In this document: positions 53,641 through 64,000 of the stretch, in pieces
Layout of the letters: each line of letters begins with the position of its first letter
Numbering within the stretch: position 1 is the stretch's first letter
Assembly: GCF_900188405.1 (NCBI RefSeq)
Contig: NZ_FZOF01000006.1
Span: 310,001-374,000, forward strand
From: Actinacidiphila glaucinigra
GTDB taxonomy: Bacteria > Actinomycetota > Actinomycetes > Streptomycetales > Streptomycetaceae
DNA: 64,000 bases
Reading direction: 5' to 3'
Program-made: the position numbers and the translations under genes
The notes under the pieces: generated by a model
Databases searched by the model: none
What the model was told of the DNA's origin: nothing
The model's input: the letters and a program-made list of their open reading frames with translations, nothing else

Positions 53641-54444
53641 TCACTCACCCGGCCACACCGGGTCGCGCTTCTCGTTGAACGCCGCGACGCCCTCGGCGCG
53701 GTCCCCAGAGAAGGCGACCGTGCGCCAGGCGGCGTCCTCGACGTCCAGCCCGGTCCGCAGGTCGGTGCCCTGGCCCAGCCGCATCGCCCGCTTGGCCGCC
53801 CGCAGGCCCACCGGCGAGTTCGCGGCGATCCGCGCGGCCAGCGCGAGCGCCTCCATGCGGTCCTGGCCCTCCTCCGCGAGCACGTCCACCAGCCCCAGCG
53901 CCAGCGCCTCGGCGGCGGGCACCCGGCGCCCGGTGAAGATCAGCTGCGCCGCCCGAGCCGCGCCCACCCGGCGCGGCAGCAGCTGCGTACCGCCACCGCC
54001 GGGGATCACGCCCACCGTGACCTCCGGCAGCCCCACGACCGCCGTCGGGTCCGCGACGATCACGTCGCACGCCAGCGCCAGTTCGTAGCCGCCGCCGAGG
54101 GCGAAGCCGTGCACCGAGGCCACCGACGGCATCGCCAGCTCCAGCACGGCCGTGTAGGCGGCCCGTGTGTACGGACGCTGCCTTCCGAGGTCGGCGTCGG
54201 TGAAGGAGTTGCGCTCCTTGAGGTCGGCGCCCACGCAGAACGCCCGCTCGTGCGTCGAGGTGAGCACGACGCAGCTCACCGACCGGTCGCCGGACAGCGC
54301 CTCGCACGCCTCGGTGACCGCCCGGGCCATGTCCGTCGAGATGGCGTTCATCGCCTTGGGCCGGTCCAGCACGAGTTCCGCCACCCGCCCGGCGTCACCG
54401 TGCCTGCGTACCGCCACCCACTCGCCAAACCGCTGCTCGGCCAT
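53641..54444 (-). CDS. Enoyl-CoA hydratase/isomerase family protein
   Basis: 267 residues of the crotonase fold. Oxyanion-hole motifs are in AFCVGADLKERN and VHGFALGGGYELALACD; the catalytic region reads VGLPEVTVGVIPGGGGTQLLPR. It is likely to act in fatty acid or amino acid degradation; substrate not assignable. It lies 70 bp downstream of the nucleotide cyclase gene on the same strand. Confidence 0.93.
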   Translation of the reverse strand: MAEQRFGEWVAVRRHGDAGRVAELVLDRPKAMNAISTDMARAVTEACEALSGDRSVSCVVLTSTHERAFCVGADLKERNSFTDADLGRQRPYTRAAYTAVLELAMPSVASVHGFALGGGYELALACDVIVADPTAVVGLPEVTVGVIPGGGGTQLLPRRVGAARAAQLIFTGRRVPAAEALALGLVDVLAEEGQDRMEALALAARIAANSPVGLRAAKRAMRLGQGTDLRTGLDVEDAAWRTVAFSGDRAEGVAAFNEKRDPVWPGE

Positions 54445-54514
54445 CGCGCCGCCACCTCCGGGTCGCCGTTAACGATCGTGAACCGTCGACGGCCAGCGTA
54501 GTGGGCGCGTCCGC

Positions 54515-55663
54515 TCAGCCGCCCCGGCGGCTCAGCAGCCAGGGCTCGACCACGCCGAGACCGCGCACCGGCCGCCGCCACATGGGCTGCAGCCCGAAGC
54601 GGTACTTCTCCTCCGACCCGGGCGCGATCTCCGCCTCCGACTCGGGTGCCTCGCCCGCCGCGACGAGCGCCTGCGCCAGCTCGCCGTCGACGAGCACCGC
54701 GTCCCGGGGCGCTATCGAGGTCAGCCGGCTCGCCAGGTTCACCGTGGTGCCGAAGACGTCGCCCATGCGGGTCGTGACGGTGCCGAAGGCCATGCCGACG
54801 CGCAGCGCCGGCATCGTCTCGTCGCCGTTCATCGTCTCGATGAGCCGTATGCCGATCTCGGCGGCCGTGCCGGCGTCGTCCGCGACGAACAGCACTTCGT
54901 CGCCGAGGGTCTTGATGAGCCGTCCGCCGTGCGCGGCCACCTGGTCGGCGGCCGTGGTCTCGAACGCCTCGACCAGCTCGCCGAGTTCCTCCTCCTCCAG
55001 CCGGCGGGTGAGCCGGGTGAAGCCGACGAGGTCCGCGAAGCCGACCGCGAGCCGGCGGTCCACGGCCTCCTCGTCGTCGGAGCGGACGACCCGGCTGGTG
55101 GCCGCGGCGAGCTGCCGGCGCCACACGTACGTCAGGAACTCCTCCAGCTCCGGCAGCAGCAGCTCGACCAGCGGATAGGCCACCTCGCCCCGGGTCATGC
55201 CGGGTTCGGGCGGCTCGGTGAGCTCCTCCAGGAAGGAGTCGGTCTGCCACTCGGCCAGCCGGGCCGTGGTCTGACCGGTGGACCGGGCGACCTGGATCGC
55301 CGTGCTCTCGCTGATCAGCCCGGCCTCGACCATGCCGGCCAGGCGCCGCAGCGCCAGGACGTCGGCTTCGGTCAGCGCGCGTGCCTGGCCGATGTCGGCG
55401 AAGCCCATCGCGCGCCAGAACCGGGCGGCGAGGTCCATGGAGACGCCGGCGCTGCGGGCCGCCTGAAAGGGCGTGTAGTGCCGTCCGGAGCCGAGGATCA
55501 AGTGCTCCAGGCGGAGCGCGATCGGGTCTTCCTCGACGGCGTGCGCGCGGGCGGATCCGCCCCGTTCCTCGGGCTCTTCGCGCTCCTCGGGTTCCGGCTG
55601 CCCGCCGTGCCGGCCGCCCGGCTCCTCGTGCGGCGGGAGGTCGCTCGCGTCGTCCACGGTCAC
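54515..55663 (-). CDS. cya: Class III adenylate/guanylate cyclase
   Basis: 382 residues, GTG start at 55663. The N-terminal half is helical, with a winged-helix-like region (LILGSGRHYTPFQAARSAGV region). The C-terminal cyclase domain has the metal Asp motif FADLVGFTRLTRRL, GGRLIKTLGDEVLFV, and RVGMAFGTVTTRMGDVFGTTVNLASRL. By synteny (from memory) this is the Streptomyces cAMP synthase Cya. The active product could be cAMP or cGMP by sequence alone. It is probably co-transcribed with the downstream hydratase. Confidence 0.9.
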   Translation of the reverse strand: MTVDDASDLPPHEEPGGRHGGQPEPEEREEPEERGGSARAHAVEEDPIALRLEHLILGSGRHYTPFQAARSAGVSMDLAARFWRAMGFADIGQARALTEADVLALRRLAGMVEAGLISESTAIQVARSTGQTTARLAEWQTDSFLEELTEPPEPGMTRGEVAYPLVELLLPELEEFLTYVWRRQLAAATSRVVRSDDEEAVDRRLAVGFADLVGFTRLTRRLEEEELGELVEAFETTAADQVAAHGGRLIKTLGDEVLFVADDAGTAAEIGIRLIETMNGDETMPALRVGMAFGTVTTRMGDVFGTTVNLASRLTSIAPRDAVLVDGELAQALVAAGEAPESEAEIAPGSEEKYRFGLQPMWRRPVRGLGVVEPWLLSRRGG

Positions 55664-55754
55664 CGCCCGCCCCCTCCTGAGTCCCTGCGCACCGGCCCTT
55701 CCGATCACCGCGTCGGAGGCTGCCGCCTCAACAATACGGCAGGTGTGTCCTGGC

Positions 55755-56597
55755 TCACTCTCCCGCCGGGCGTACATGGACGACGTCTCCGGCGCCGACC
55801 GCCCGCTCGCCCCCGGCGGTCGCGACGACCAGCCGCCCGTCGTCGTCGACGGCCACCGCGCGCCCGCTGACCTCGCCCCCGCCCGGGAGTTCGGCGCGCA
55901 CGGTACGGCCGAGCGTCACGCAGCCGGCGGCGTATGCCTGCTGCAGCCGGGAGGCGGCCGGGTCGCCGTCGGCGCGCAGCCACTCGCCGTACCAGTCGGC
56001 GAGCGAACGCAGCACCGCGCGCAGAAGCGGATCGCGGTCGGTGCCCTTGGCCCCGGCGAGCGCGAGCGAGCCCGCGGCGGGGACCGGCAGCTCCTCCTCG
56101 CGGAGCGTGACGTTGAGGCCGATGCCGATCACCACGGCGTCGTCGCCGACGCGCTCGGCGAGGATGCCGCCGGTCTTGCGCTCCTCGCCATCGACGGTGA
56201 CGAGCACGTCGTTGGGCCACTTCAGCCCGGTGTCGACGCCCGCCGTCCGCGCCACGGCGGTGGCGGTCGCCACGCCGGCCAGCAGCGGCAGCCAGCCCCA
56301 GCGCCGGGGCGGGACGGCGGTCGGCCGCAGCAGCACGGAGAAGAAGAGCCCGGAGCGGGCGGGGGCCTGCCACTGGCGGTCCAGGCGGCCGCGCCCCGCG
56401 GACTGCTCCTCGGCGACCAGGACCGCGCCCTCGGCGGCGCCCTCCCGGGCCCGGGCGCCCAGGTCGCTGTTGGTGGAGCCGGTGGAGCCGACCACGTCCA
56501 GGTCGGTCCACAGGCTGTCGGGGGTGACGATCGCGCGGCGCAGGGCGGCCGCGTTGAGCGGCGGTCGCTCCAGGTCGGACCAGCGGTTCGAGGTCAT
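55755..56597 (-). CDS. birA: Biotin-[acetyl-CoA-carboxylase] ligase
   Basis: 280 residues. The catalytic loop SAGRGRLDRQW (GRGRxGR type), KWPNDVLV, and a C-terminal SH3-like domain are all present. There is no N-terminal HTH, so it is a monofunctional ligase. It biotinylates AccA-type subunits, one of which (accA2) is encoded 3.7 kb away. It is divergent from pccB across 217 bp that holds an AT-rich patch (56736-56760) likely to be the pccB promoter. Confidence 0.94.
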   Translation of the reverse strand: MTSNRWSDLERPPLNAAALRRAIVTPDSLWTDLDVVGSTGSTNSDLGARAREGAAEGAVLVAEEQSAGRGRLDRQWQAPARSGLFFSVLLRPTAVPPRRWGWLPLLAGVATATAVARTAGVDTGLKWPNDVLVTVDGEERKTGGILAERVGDDAVVIGIGLNVTLREEELPVPAAGSLALAGAKGTDRDPLLRAVLRSLADWYGEWLRADGDPAASRLQQAYAAGCVTLGRTVRAELPGGGEVSGRAVAVDDDGRLVVATAGGERAVGAGDVVHVRPAGE

Positions 56598-56814
56598 GTT
56601 CCCAGCCTAGGGTCTGCCCTCCGGATCGCCGTGGACGCGGCCCCTCCGGGTCCGGGACGACGCGGCGGCCGGGAAGGCGGACCCTGGGAGTGGAGTGTGG
56701 CCAACGCCGCACTGACCGGGCAGCATCCGCGCGGTTACGCTACGAAAACAGTATTACTCGCCAGTCACGTCACACCCTCAGCAGGACCCGACGAGAGCAG
56801 GAGAGCCGCCTCCC

Positions 56815-58404
<1,590 letters not shown>

Positions 58405-58418
58405 GGAGCCGCCCACCC

Positions 58419-58625
58419 ATGGTGATCAAGGTCGAACGGGGCAACCCGACCCCCGAGGAGCTGGCGGCCGTCGTGGCTCTCGTCCAGGCCCGGGCCGCGG
58501 CGGCCGCGGGGCCCGCCGACGGCCCGCGCGCGGCCGACGAGTGGGCCTCCCCCGCGCGCAACGTCCCCGGCCGGATACCGCGCCCGGCGCCGGCGTCCTG
58601 GCGCAGCACCTACTGGCCGCACTGA
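58419..58625 (+). CDS. Acyl-CoA carboxylase epsilon subunit
   Basis: 68 residues. The start [21 protein letters not shown] and the end [11 protein letters not shown] are the hallmarks of actinobacterial AccE/PccE small subunits, which stabilise the alpha-beta complex. It lies 14 bp after pccB with a GGAG RBS, clearly the same operon. The 17-bp-arm hairpin at 58655-58690 follows. Confidence 0.9.
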   Translation: MVIKVERGNPTPEELAAVVALVQARAAAAAGPADGPRAADEWASPARNVPGRIPRPAPASWRSTYWPH

Positions 58626-58654
58626 CCCGGGCTGACGGAAATGGTCCGCTTGCC

Positions 58655-58690
58655 CGCCCGCGCCTGAGTACCCGTACTCAGGCGCGGGCG
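58655..58690. terminator. Long perfect hairpin after epsilon subunit gene
   Basis: 17-bp arms (58655-58671, 58674-58690) around a nominal 2-nt loop, with core GAGTACCCGTACTC. It could terminate the pccB operon or act as an operator for the small gene that follows. Confidence 0.65.
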
Positions 58691-58715
58691 TTCTCCACGG
58701 CGCAACCTGGACGGC

Positions 58716-58847
58716 ATGCTGTGGTCAGACCCGTCCGACGAACCCCCCGAGGAGATGCGGCAGGCGCAGGCGATGCTGCGCCGCGCGATGCTCGTGATCG
58801 CGGTCGCCGTCCCCCTGATCACCGCCCTGGTGGCCTGGCGCTGCTGA
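58716..58847 (+). CDS. Tiny single-pass membrane protein
   Basis: 43 residues: acidic N-terminus ([19 protein letters not shown]) and one transmembrane helix ([17 protein letters not shown]) ending WRC. Its stop is 5 bp before the maf start, suggesting one transcript. The good amphipathic layout and third-position GC bias support it as real; no function is known. Confidence 0.6.
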   Translation: MLWSDPSDEPPEEMRQAQAMLRRAMLVIAVAVPLITALVAWRC

Positions 58848-58852
58848 CTACG

Positions 58853-59473
58853 ATGACGGTCATGACCGACAGCAGCCGCAGCCCCCGCCCGCTCGTCCTC
58901 GCCTCCGCCTCCCCCGCGCGCCTGGGACTGCTGAAGCAGGCCGGGCTCGACCCGCGGGTCGTCGTCAGCGGTGTCGACGAGGACGCGATCAGCGCCGGCA
59001 GCCCCGCCGAGCTGGCCCGGGTGCTGGCCGAGGCCAAGGCCTCCGCGGTCGCCGCGGGGCTCTCCGACGGCGAGGTCGTCGTCGGCTGCGACTCCGTCCT
59101 GGACCTGGACGGCGTGGCGCTGGGCAAGCCGGCCGACGCCGAGGACGCCACGGCCCGCTGGAAGTCCATGCGCGGCCGCTCCGGTGTGCTGCGGACCGGG
59201 CACTGCGTCATCGACCTCGCCACCGGCCGCCGCGTCTCGGCGACCGCCTCCACCACGGTGCGGTTCGGCACCCCGGACGACGCCGAGATCGCCGCCTACG
59301 TCGCCTCGGGCGAGCCGATGCACGTGGCCGGCGCGTTCACCCTCGACGGCCGCTCGGCGCCGTTCGTCGAGGGCATCGAGGGCGACCACGGCAACGTCAT
59401 CGGCATCTCGCTGCCGCTGCTGCGCCGGCTCTTCGCCGAGCTGGACCTGCGCATCACCGACTTCTGGGTCTGA
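58853..59473 (+). CDS. maf: Maf-like nucleoside triphosphate pyrophosphatase
   Basis: 206 residues. N-terminal [19 protein letters not shown], catalytic [17 protein letters not shown]-like [14 protein letters not shown], and [19 protein letters not shown] are typical of Maf house-cleaning pyrophosphatases acting on non-canonical dTTP/UTP-type nucleotides. ATG 58853 and ATG 58862 are both possible. Confidence 0.92.
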   Translation: MTVMTDSSRSPRPLVLASASPARLGLLKQAGLDPRVVVSGVDEDAISAGSPAELARVLAEAKASAVAAGLSDGEVVVGCDSVLDLDGVALGKPADAEDATARWKSMRGRSGVLRTGHCVIDLATGRRVSATASTTVRFGTPDDAEIAAYVASGEPMHVAGAFTLDGRSAPFVEGIEGDHGNVIGISLPLLRRLFAELDLRITDFWV

Positions 59474-59495
59474 CCGGCCGGCGGGTTCTGGCCCG

Positions 59496-59957
59496 TCAGA
59501 CGGCGGCGGGGGCGACGGGCGGCGGGGGCGTGCTCCCGCCGGGCTCGCCGTCCGGGCCGGAGGCCGGCGCCTCTCCCGCGTAGAGCACCAGGGTGAGCAC
59601 CACGAACCCCAGGATCACCATCATCCCCACGAACGCGGCCCAGCCCACCGGGGCGGCCAGCCCCGCGCCCAGGACCCCGTGGGTCACCGCGCACACGATG
59701 AGCAGGATCCGGCCGAAGCGGCCCGGGGACCGGTCGCGCTGCGCCATACGGACGAGGACGACCGCGCAGCCGATGAGGAAGAGCGCCATCAGCACGCCCG
59801 CCGCCCACGCGCCCACCGCCATCGCGCCCGGATCGAGCCCGGCCAGGGACATCTGCTGATGCCGTACGACGATACCCATGATCCAGTTGACGAAGGCGAA
59901 GCCGAACGCCTCCAGGATCAGCAATACGGCCGCCGCCACGGCGACACTTCTGCGCAC
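59496..59957 (-). CDS. Four-helix integral membrane protein
   Basis: 153 residues, GTG start. Four hydrophobic helices (AAAVLLILEAFGFAFVNWIMG; AAGVLMALFLIGCAVVLV; ILLIVCAVTHGVLGAGLAA; FVGMMVILGFVVLTLVLYA) and a Pro-rich tail. No family recognised. It is convergent with maf. Confidence 0.8.
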   Translation of the reverse strand: MRRSVAVAAAVLLILEAFGFAFVNWIMGIVVRHQQMSLAGLDPGAMAVGAWAAGVLMALFLIGCAVVLVRMAQRDRSPGRFGRILLIVCAVTHGVLGAGLAAPVGWAAFVGMMVILGFVVLTLVLYAGEAPASGPDGEPGGSTPPPPVAPAAV

Positions 59958-60333
59958 TGCGCGCCCCCTGTCCCAGACCCCTATTACCGGCGGTATTTCG
60001 TTGGCCGAACGCTACTAACGGGTAGGAGTTGCGGCAAGAGTCCGCGCGGCACCACCCGTATGGGGCGCCGGTCCGGCAAAGATTTACCCGGGCCTTCGTG
60101 GAGTTCCCACAAAAAAAGCGCCACGTCGGTCACGGTGGAGGACGGTGACCCGGCCCACACCCCAGGGCCACAAGCACCGGGATAAATGGGGCTTTACCGT
60201 AGGAAGCCTAGGCATCCGGGTCCTGATTGGGGGCCCGTATCACCCTCCGTGTGGGCAAGCTCACCCCCAGGGGTGCCTCGGCACGAAGTGTCGCCAGTAC
60301 CTAAACTCTGCTTGTTTCAAGGAGGGAGCCATC
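59958..60333. other. Non-coding region upstream of accA2
   Basis: 376 bp without a gene. It contains an unusual run of seven A residues at about 60111-60117, an 8-bp palindrome GCCTAGGC near 60205, and an AT-richer stretch (60298-60320) before a strong RBS (AAGGAGGGAG). It probably carries the accA2 promoter and that of the divergent membrane protein. No defined operator was identified. Confidence 0.6.
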
Positions 60334-62106
60334 GTGCGCAAGGTGCTCATCGCCAACCGCGGTGAAATCGCAGTCCGCGTCGCCCGTGCCTGCCGGGATG
60401 CCGGGATCGCCAGCGTGGCCGTCTACGCGGAGCCGGACCGGGACGCGCTGCACGTGCGCGTGGCCGACGAGGCATACGCGCTGGGCGGTGACACCCCGGC
60501 CACCAGTTACCTGGACATCTCCAAGGTGCTGGCGGCCGCAGCCGAGTCCGGGGCCGACGCCGTCCACCCCGGCTACGGCTTCCTGTCGGAGAACGCCGAC
60601 TTCGCCCAGGCCGTCCTGGACGCCGGGCTCACCTGGATCGGCCCCCCGCCGCAGGCGATCCGCGACCTCGGCGACAAGGTCGCCGCGCGGCACATCGCCC
60701 AGCGCGCCGGAGCCCCCCTCGTCGCGGGCACCCCGGACCCCGTCTCGGGCGCCGACGAGGTCGTCGCCTTCGCGCGGGAGAACGGCCTGCCGATCGCGAT
60801 CAAGGCCGCCTTCGGCGGCGGCGGCCGCGGCCTGAAGGTCGCCCGCAGCCTGGACGAGGTCCCCGAGCTGTACGAGTCGGCCGTCCGCGAGGCCGTCGCC
60901 GCCTTCGGCCGCGGCGAGTGCTTCGTCGAGCGCTACCTCGACAAGCCGCGGCACGTGGAGACCCAGTGCCTGGCGGACACCCACGGCAACGTCGTGGTCG
61001 TCTCCACCCGTGACTGCTCCCTGCAGCGCCGCCACCAGAAGCTGGTGGAGGAGGCCCCCGCGCCGTTCCTGACCCCGGAGCAGAACGCCCAGCTCTACGC
61101 GGCGTCCAAGGCCATCCTCAAGGAGGCCGGCTACGTCGGTGCCGGCACCTGCGAGTTCCTGGTCGGCACGGACGGCACCATCTCCTTCCTGGAGGTGAAC
61201 ACCCGTCTGCAGGTCGAGCACCCGGTCACCGAAGAGGTCACCGGTATCGACCTGGTCCGCGAGATGTTCCGCATCGCCGACGGCGAGGAACTGGGCTACG
61301 ACGACCCGCCGCTGCGCGGCCACTCCTTCGAGTTCCGCATCAACGGCGAGGACCCGGGCCGGGGCTTCCTGCCCGCCCCGGGCACCGTCACCCGCTTCGA
61401 CCCGCCGACCGGCCCCGGTGTCCGCCTGGACGCGGGCGTCGAGTCCGGCAGCGTCATCGGCCCGGCGTGGGACTCCCTGCTCGCCAAGCTCGTCGTCACC
61501 GGCGCCACCCGGCAGCAGGCCCTGCAGCGCGCGGCGCGCGCCCTGGCCGAGTTCCAGGTCGAGGGCATGGCCACCGCCGTCCCGTTCCACCGCGCGGTCG
61601 TCACCGACCCGGCGTTCGCCCCCGAGGTCAACGGCAAGACCGGTCCGTTCACCGTCCACACCCGGTGGATCGAGACCGAGTTCGTCAACGACATCAAGCC
61701 CTTCGCCGCCCCAGCCGACGCCGAGGAGGACACCGAGCCCGGCCGCGAGACCGTGGTGGTCGAGGTCGGTGGCAAGCGGCTGGAGGTCTCCCTGCCCGCC
61801 TCACTGGGCATGACCCTGGCCCGCACCGCCGCCGCCGGCGGTGCCCGCCCCAAGCGCCGCGCCACCAAGAAGGCCGGCTCCGCGGCCTCCGGCGACTCCC
61901 TGACCTCCCCCATGCAGGGCACGATCGTCAAGATCGCCGTCGAGGAGGGCCAGCACGTCGAAGAGGGCGACCTCGTGGTGGTGCTGGAGGCGATGAAGAT
62001 GGAACAGCCCATCAACGCCCACCGCGCCGGCACCATCAAGGGCCTCACCGCCGACGTCGGTTCCTCCGTCTCCTCGGGCGCCCTCCTCTGCGAGATCAAG
62101 GACTGA
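60334..62106 (+). CDS. accA2: Acetyl/propionyl-CoA carboxylase alpha subunit (biotin carboxylase + BCCP)
   Basis: 590 residues, GTG start behind AAGGAGGGAG. The biotin carboxylase domain has [20 protein letters not shown], the Gly-rich loop [26 protein letters not shown] and [14 protein letters not shown]. An acyl-carboxylase linker domain follows, and the C-terminal biotinyl domain has EAMKMEQ. Streptomyces AccA subunits of this size serve both acetyl- and propionyl-CoA carboxylases. The biotin ligase and pccB are nearby. Confidence 0.96.
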   Translation: MRKVLIANRGEIAVRVARACRDAGIASVAVYAEPDRDALHVRVADEAYALGGDTPATSYLDISKVLAAAAESGADAVHPGYGFLSENADFAQAVLDAGLTWIGPPPQAIRDLGDKVAARHIAQRAGAPLVAGTPDPVSGADEVVAFARENGLPIAIKAAFGGGGRGLKVARSLDEVPELYESAVREAVAAFGRGECFVERYLDKPRHVETQCLADTHGNVVVVSTRDCSLQRRHQKLVEEAPAPFLTPEQNAQLYAASKAILKEAGYVGAGTCEFLVGTDGTISFLEVNTRLQVEHPVTEEVTGIDLVREMFRIADGEELGYDDPPLRGHSFEFRINGEDPGRGFLPAPGTVTRFDPPTGPGVRLDAGVESGSVIGPAWDSLLAKLVVTGATRQQALQRAARALAEFQVEGMATAVPFHRAVVTDPAFAPEVNGKTGPFTVHTRWIETEFVNDIKPFAAPADAEEDTEPGRETVVVEVGGKRLEVSLPASLGMTLARTAAAGGARPKRRATKKAGSAASGDSLTSPMQGTIVKIAVEEGQHVEEGDLVVVLEAMKMEQPINAHRAGTIKGLTADVGSSVSSGALLCEIKD

Positions 62107-62129
62107 CGCCCCGTCGCGTACGGCAGCAC

Positions 62130-62177
62130 GAACGCCGCGGGCCCCGGCCGATCACTCGGCCGGGGCCCGCGGCGTTC
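62130..62177. terminator. Bidirectional terminator
   Basis: Perfect 21-bp arms with a 6-nt loop (ATCACT) between the convergent accA2 and DeoR genes. Confidence 0.88.
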
Positions 62178-62189
62178 CGCCGTCACCGT

Positions 62190-63215
62190 CTAGCGCCGGC
62201 GCGGCGCCAGATCGGCGATCCGGGCGGCCTGCTGTTCTCCGGCCAGTTGGGCGGTGCGCAGCGGGGACATCCCCGACACGCCGCCGGCCGACTGGCCGGC
62301 GGCCCTGGCGCGCGGCTCGCCGGGAGCCGAACCGCCCGGGTAGTTGCCGGAGGGGTGCTGGTGGCGGCGGGGTCCCGGCACGGGCGGCATCTCCCGTCGC
62401 TGCCGCCCGTGGGACATCCCGCTGTCCGCCCCGTCCGTCGACGCGACGGCCACCTGCACACCGCGGTCGGCCAGCGCCTGGAGCTCCGTGGCGGCGCGGT
62501 CGTCGCCCGCCGGTGGCTCGTCCGTGACCAGATGGGTGATCAGGTCCGTGGGCACGGTCTGGAACATGGTGTCCGTGCCCAGCTTGGTGTGGTCGGCCAG
62601 GACCACGACCTCCGCCGCCGCCTGGACCAGGGCCCGGTCGACGCTGGCGGAGAGCATGTTGGACGTGGACAGCCCGCGTTCGGCGCTCAGCCCCGCCCCG
62701 GACAGGAAGGCCCGCGACACCCGCAGCCCCTGCAGGGACTGTTCGGCGCCGCTGCCCACCAGCGCGTAGTTGGAGCCGCGGAGCGTGCCACCGGTCATGA
62801 CCACCTCGACCCGGTTCGCATGCGCCAGGGCCTGCGCCACCAGCAGGGAGTTGGTGACGACGGTCAGCCCCGGCACCCGGGCGAGCCGGCGTGCCAGCTC
62901 CTGGGTGGTCGTGCCGGCGCCGACGACGATGGCCTCGCCCTCCTCGACGAGACCGGCGGCGAGATCGGCGATCGCCGTCTTCTCCGCGGTCGATAGATGG
63001 GATTTCTGCGGGAAGCCGGACTCCCTGGTGAAGCCCCCCGGCAGCACCGCACCGCCGTGCCGGCGGTCGAGCAGTCCTTCTGCCTCCAGCGCCCGCACGT
63101 CACGCCGTACGGTCACTTCCGAGGTCTGGACGACACGGGCGAGCTCACGGAGCGAAACCGCTCCGTTGGCACGCACCATTTCGAGGATCAGTTGGCGACG
63201 TTCTGCTGCGAACAC
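62190..63215 (-). CDS. DeoR/GlpR family regulator with C-terminal extension
   Basis: 341 residues, GTG start at 63215. N-terminal DeoR HTH (RRQLILEMVRANGAVSLREL; SEVTVRRDVRALEAEGLLDRRHGGAV region), then the DeoR C-terminal sugar-phosphate sensor (GAGTTTQELARRL, VTNSLLVAQAL, ADHTKLGTD). The usual length is about 255 residues; here some 75 Pro/Gly/Arg-rich residues follow. Targets unknown. Confidence 0.9.
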   Translation of the reverse strand: MFAAERRQLILEMVRANGAVSLRELARVVQTSEVTVRRDVRALEAEGLLDRRHGGAVLPGGFTRESGFPQKSHLSTAEKTAIADLAAGLVEEGEAIVVGAGTTTQELARRLARVPGLTVVTNSLLVAQALAHANRVEVVMTGGTLRGSNYALVGSGAEQSLQGLRVSRAFLSGAGLSAERGLSTSNMLSASVDRALVQAAAEVVVLADHTKLGTDTMFQTVPTDLITHLVTDEPPAGDDRAATELQALADRGVQVAVASTDGADSGMSHGRQRREMPPVPGPRRHQHPSGNYPGGSAPGEPRARAAGQSAGGVSGMSPLRTAQLAGEQQAARIADLAPRRR

Positions 63216-63359
63216 GAAACTGACAGTAACGCCAATGACCTTCCGCTATCAGCAGTTTGCACCGATTAACAGAAGTTGTTCGCGGGGTCGGACGCCCCGT
63301 GCTATATAGGCGAAGGCTTCCGCTCGGGTGACGACCCGGAGCCGGCGCCGAAGGTGCTG

Positions 63360-64000
63360 CTAGAGCTCTCCGGCCGCCTTGCGGGTCGCCAACTGCCGTG
63401 CCGCTTCGGCGATCGAACCCGACAGCGACGGGTAGACCGTGTACGTGTTCGCCATCTGTTCGACGGTCAGGTTGTTGTCGACCGCGATCGAGATGGGATG
63501 GATGAGTTCGCTGGCGCGCGGCGAGACGACCACTCCGCCGACCACGATGCCGGTGCCCGGACGGCAGAACAGCTTCACGAAGCCGTCCCTGATGCCCTGC
63601 ATCTTGGCGCGCGGGTTGCGCAGCAGCGGGAGTTTGACGACCCGTGCGTCCATCAGGCCCGAGTCGACGTCCGCCTGGGTGTAGCCGACGGTCGCGATCT
63701 CGGGGTCGGTGAAGACGTTCGAGGAGACCGTCTTGAGGTTGAGCGGGCCGACCGTCTCGCCCAGGAAGTGGTACATCGCGATCCGGCCCTGCATGGCCGC
63801 GACCGAGGCGAGCGCGAAGACGCCCGTGACGTCACCGGCCGCGTAGACGCCGGGGGCCGAGGTGCGCGAGACCTTGTCGGTCCAGATGTGCCCGGACTCC
63901 TTGAGCTTGACGCCCGCGCCCTCCAGGCCCATGGCGGAGGTGTTCGGTATCGCGCCGACCGCCATGAGGCAGTGGCTGCCGGTGATGACCCGGCCGTCGG
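63360..64000 (-). CDS. Pyridine nucleotide-disulfide oxidoreductase, 5' end outside window
   Basis: Only the C-terminal ~213 residues are seen; the frame stays open to the window edge. GVYAAGDVTGVFALASVAAMQGR is the FAD-binding C-terminal motif, and FTDPEIATVGYTQADVD with the dimerisation domain (GFVKLFCRPGTGIVVGGVVV) is typical of Lpd-like NAD(P)H quinone reductases. The usual active-site His-Glu near the C-terminus of true dihydrolipoyl dehydrogenase is replaced by the sequence PSLSGSIAEAARQL, favouring an LpdA/quinone reductase-like enzyme. Confidence 0.85.
   Translation of the reverse strand, partial: DGRVITGSHCLMAVGAIPNTSAMGLEGAGVKLKESGHIWTDKVSRTSAPGVYAAGDVTGVFALASVAAMQGRIAMYHFLGETVGPLNLKTVSSNVFTDPEIATVGYTQADVDSGLMDARVVKLPLLRNPRAKMQGIRDGFVKLFCRPGTGIVVGGVVVSPRASELIHPISIAVDNNLTVEQMANTYTVYPSLSGSIAEAARQLATRKAAGEL

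Noticed and set aside
63265-63310. Hairpin near CGGGG/CCCCG before the DeoR gene
   Set aside because: Only five-bp arms; not distinguishable from background in this genome.

Overview
The window reads as chromosomal DNA of a Streptomyces species. Base composition is very GC-rich with strong third-position G/C bias, GTG and TTG starts are common, and mycothiol metabolism (mca), an actinobacterial xylose operon, acyl-CoA carboxylase with an epsilon subunit, a TTA-containing gene and an LAxTG sortase substrate are all present. From memory, the gene order from pckG at about 9 kb to the quinone reductase/Lpd-like gene at 64 kb resembles the S. coelicolor core region around SCO4980 to SCO4919. No rRNA, tRNA, CRISPR array or complete insertion sequence was seen.

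Layout. 0-1.2 kb: 3' part of a secreted GH18 chitinase. 1.2-7.1 kb: a divergent D-amino-acid cluster (RidA, IclR regulator and PfkB kinase on the minus strand; PLP D-amino-acid deaminase and D-aminoacylase on the plus strand). 7.2-15.8 kb: alanine-type aminotransferase, small hypothetical gene, GTP-dependent PEP carboxykinase, hemolysin-III-type membrane protein, TetR regulator, DUF255 thioredoxin-domain protein and LuxR-type regulator. 15.8-23 kb: a large secreted subtilase divergent from a membrane-anchored STAND NTPase/TPR protein whose mRNA carries a TTA codon. 23-30.1 kb: mca, DUF4307 protein, greA, a DrrAB-type ABC exporter, ilvA, a MarR regulator and a sigma-like/membrane-protein pair. 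30.1-31.2 kb: non-coding repeat module. 31.2-37.3 kb: cystathionine gamma-synthase, msrA, a frameshifted pseudogene, a serine hydrolase and a LacI regulator with two operators. 37.3-42.5 kb: a MacB/FtsX-type ABC transporter, a membrane-anchored hypothetical protein and an HTH protein. 42.5-47.1 kb: GNAT, xylA/xylB and a ROK repressor. 47-50.7 kb: SPFH protein, L,D-transpeptidase, an acidic protein and a mini sortase substrate. 50.7-56.6 kb: hutH, a GGDEF protein, enoyl-CoA hydratase, a class III nucleotide cyclase and biotin ligase. 56.8-62.1 kb: pccB, epsilon subunit, maf and accA2. 62.2-64 kb: DeoR regulator and a truncated disulfide oxidoreductase.

How the genes fit together. The first cluster looks like a pathway that deacylates N-acyl-D-amino acids and deaminates the product, with RidA clearing reactive enamine by-products and IclR controlling the divergent promoter. 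Biotin ligase, PccB, the epsilon subunit and AccA2 together supply propionyl/acetyl-CoA carboxylase activity. XylA, XylB and the ROK protein form a xylose catabolic unit.

The most unusual structure is a non-coding module of about 0.9-1.1 kb that fills two unrelated intergenic gaps (4669-5534 and 30149-31223) almost from gene end to gene end, the second copy being inverted relative to the first. Each module contains two divergent units that share a conserved hairpin and tail but carry two different head sequences.
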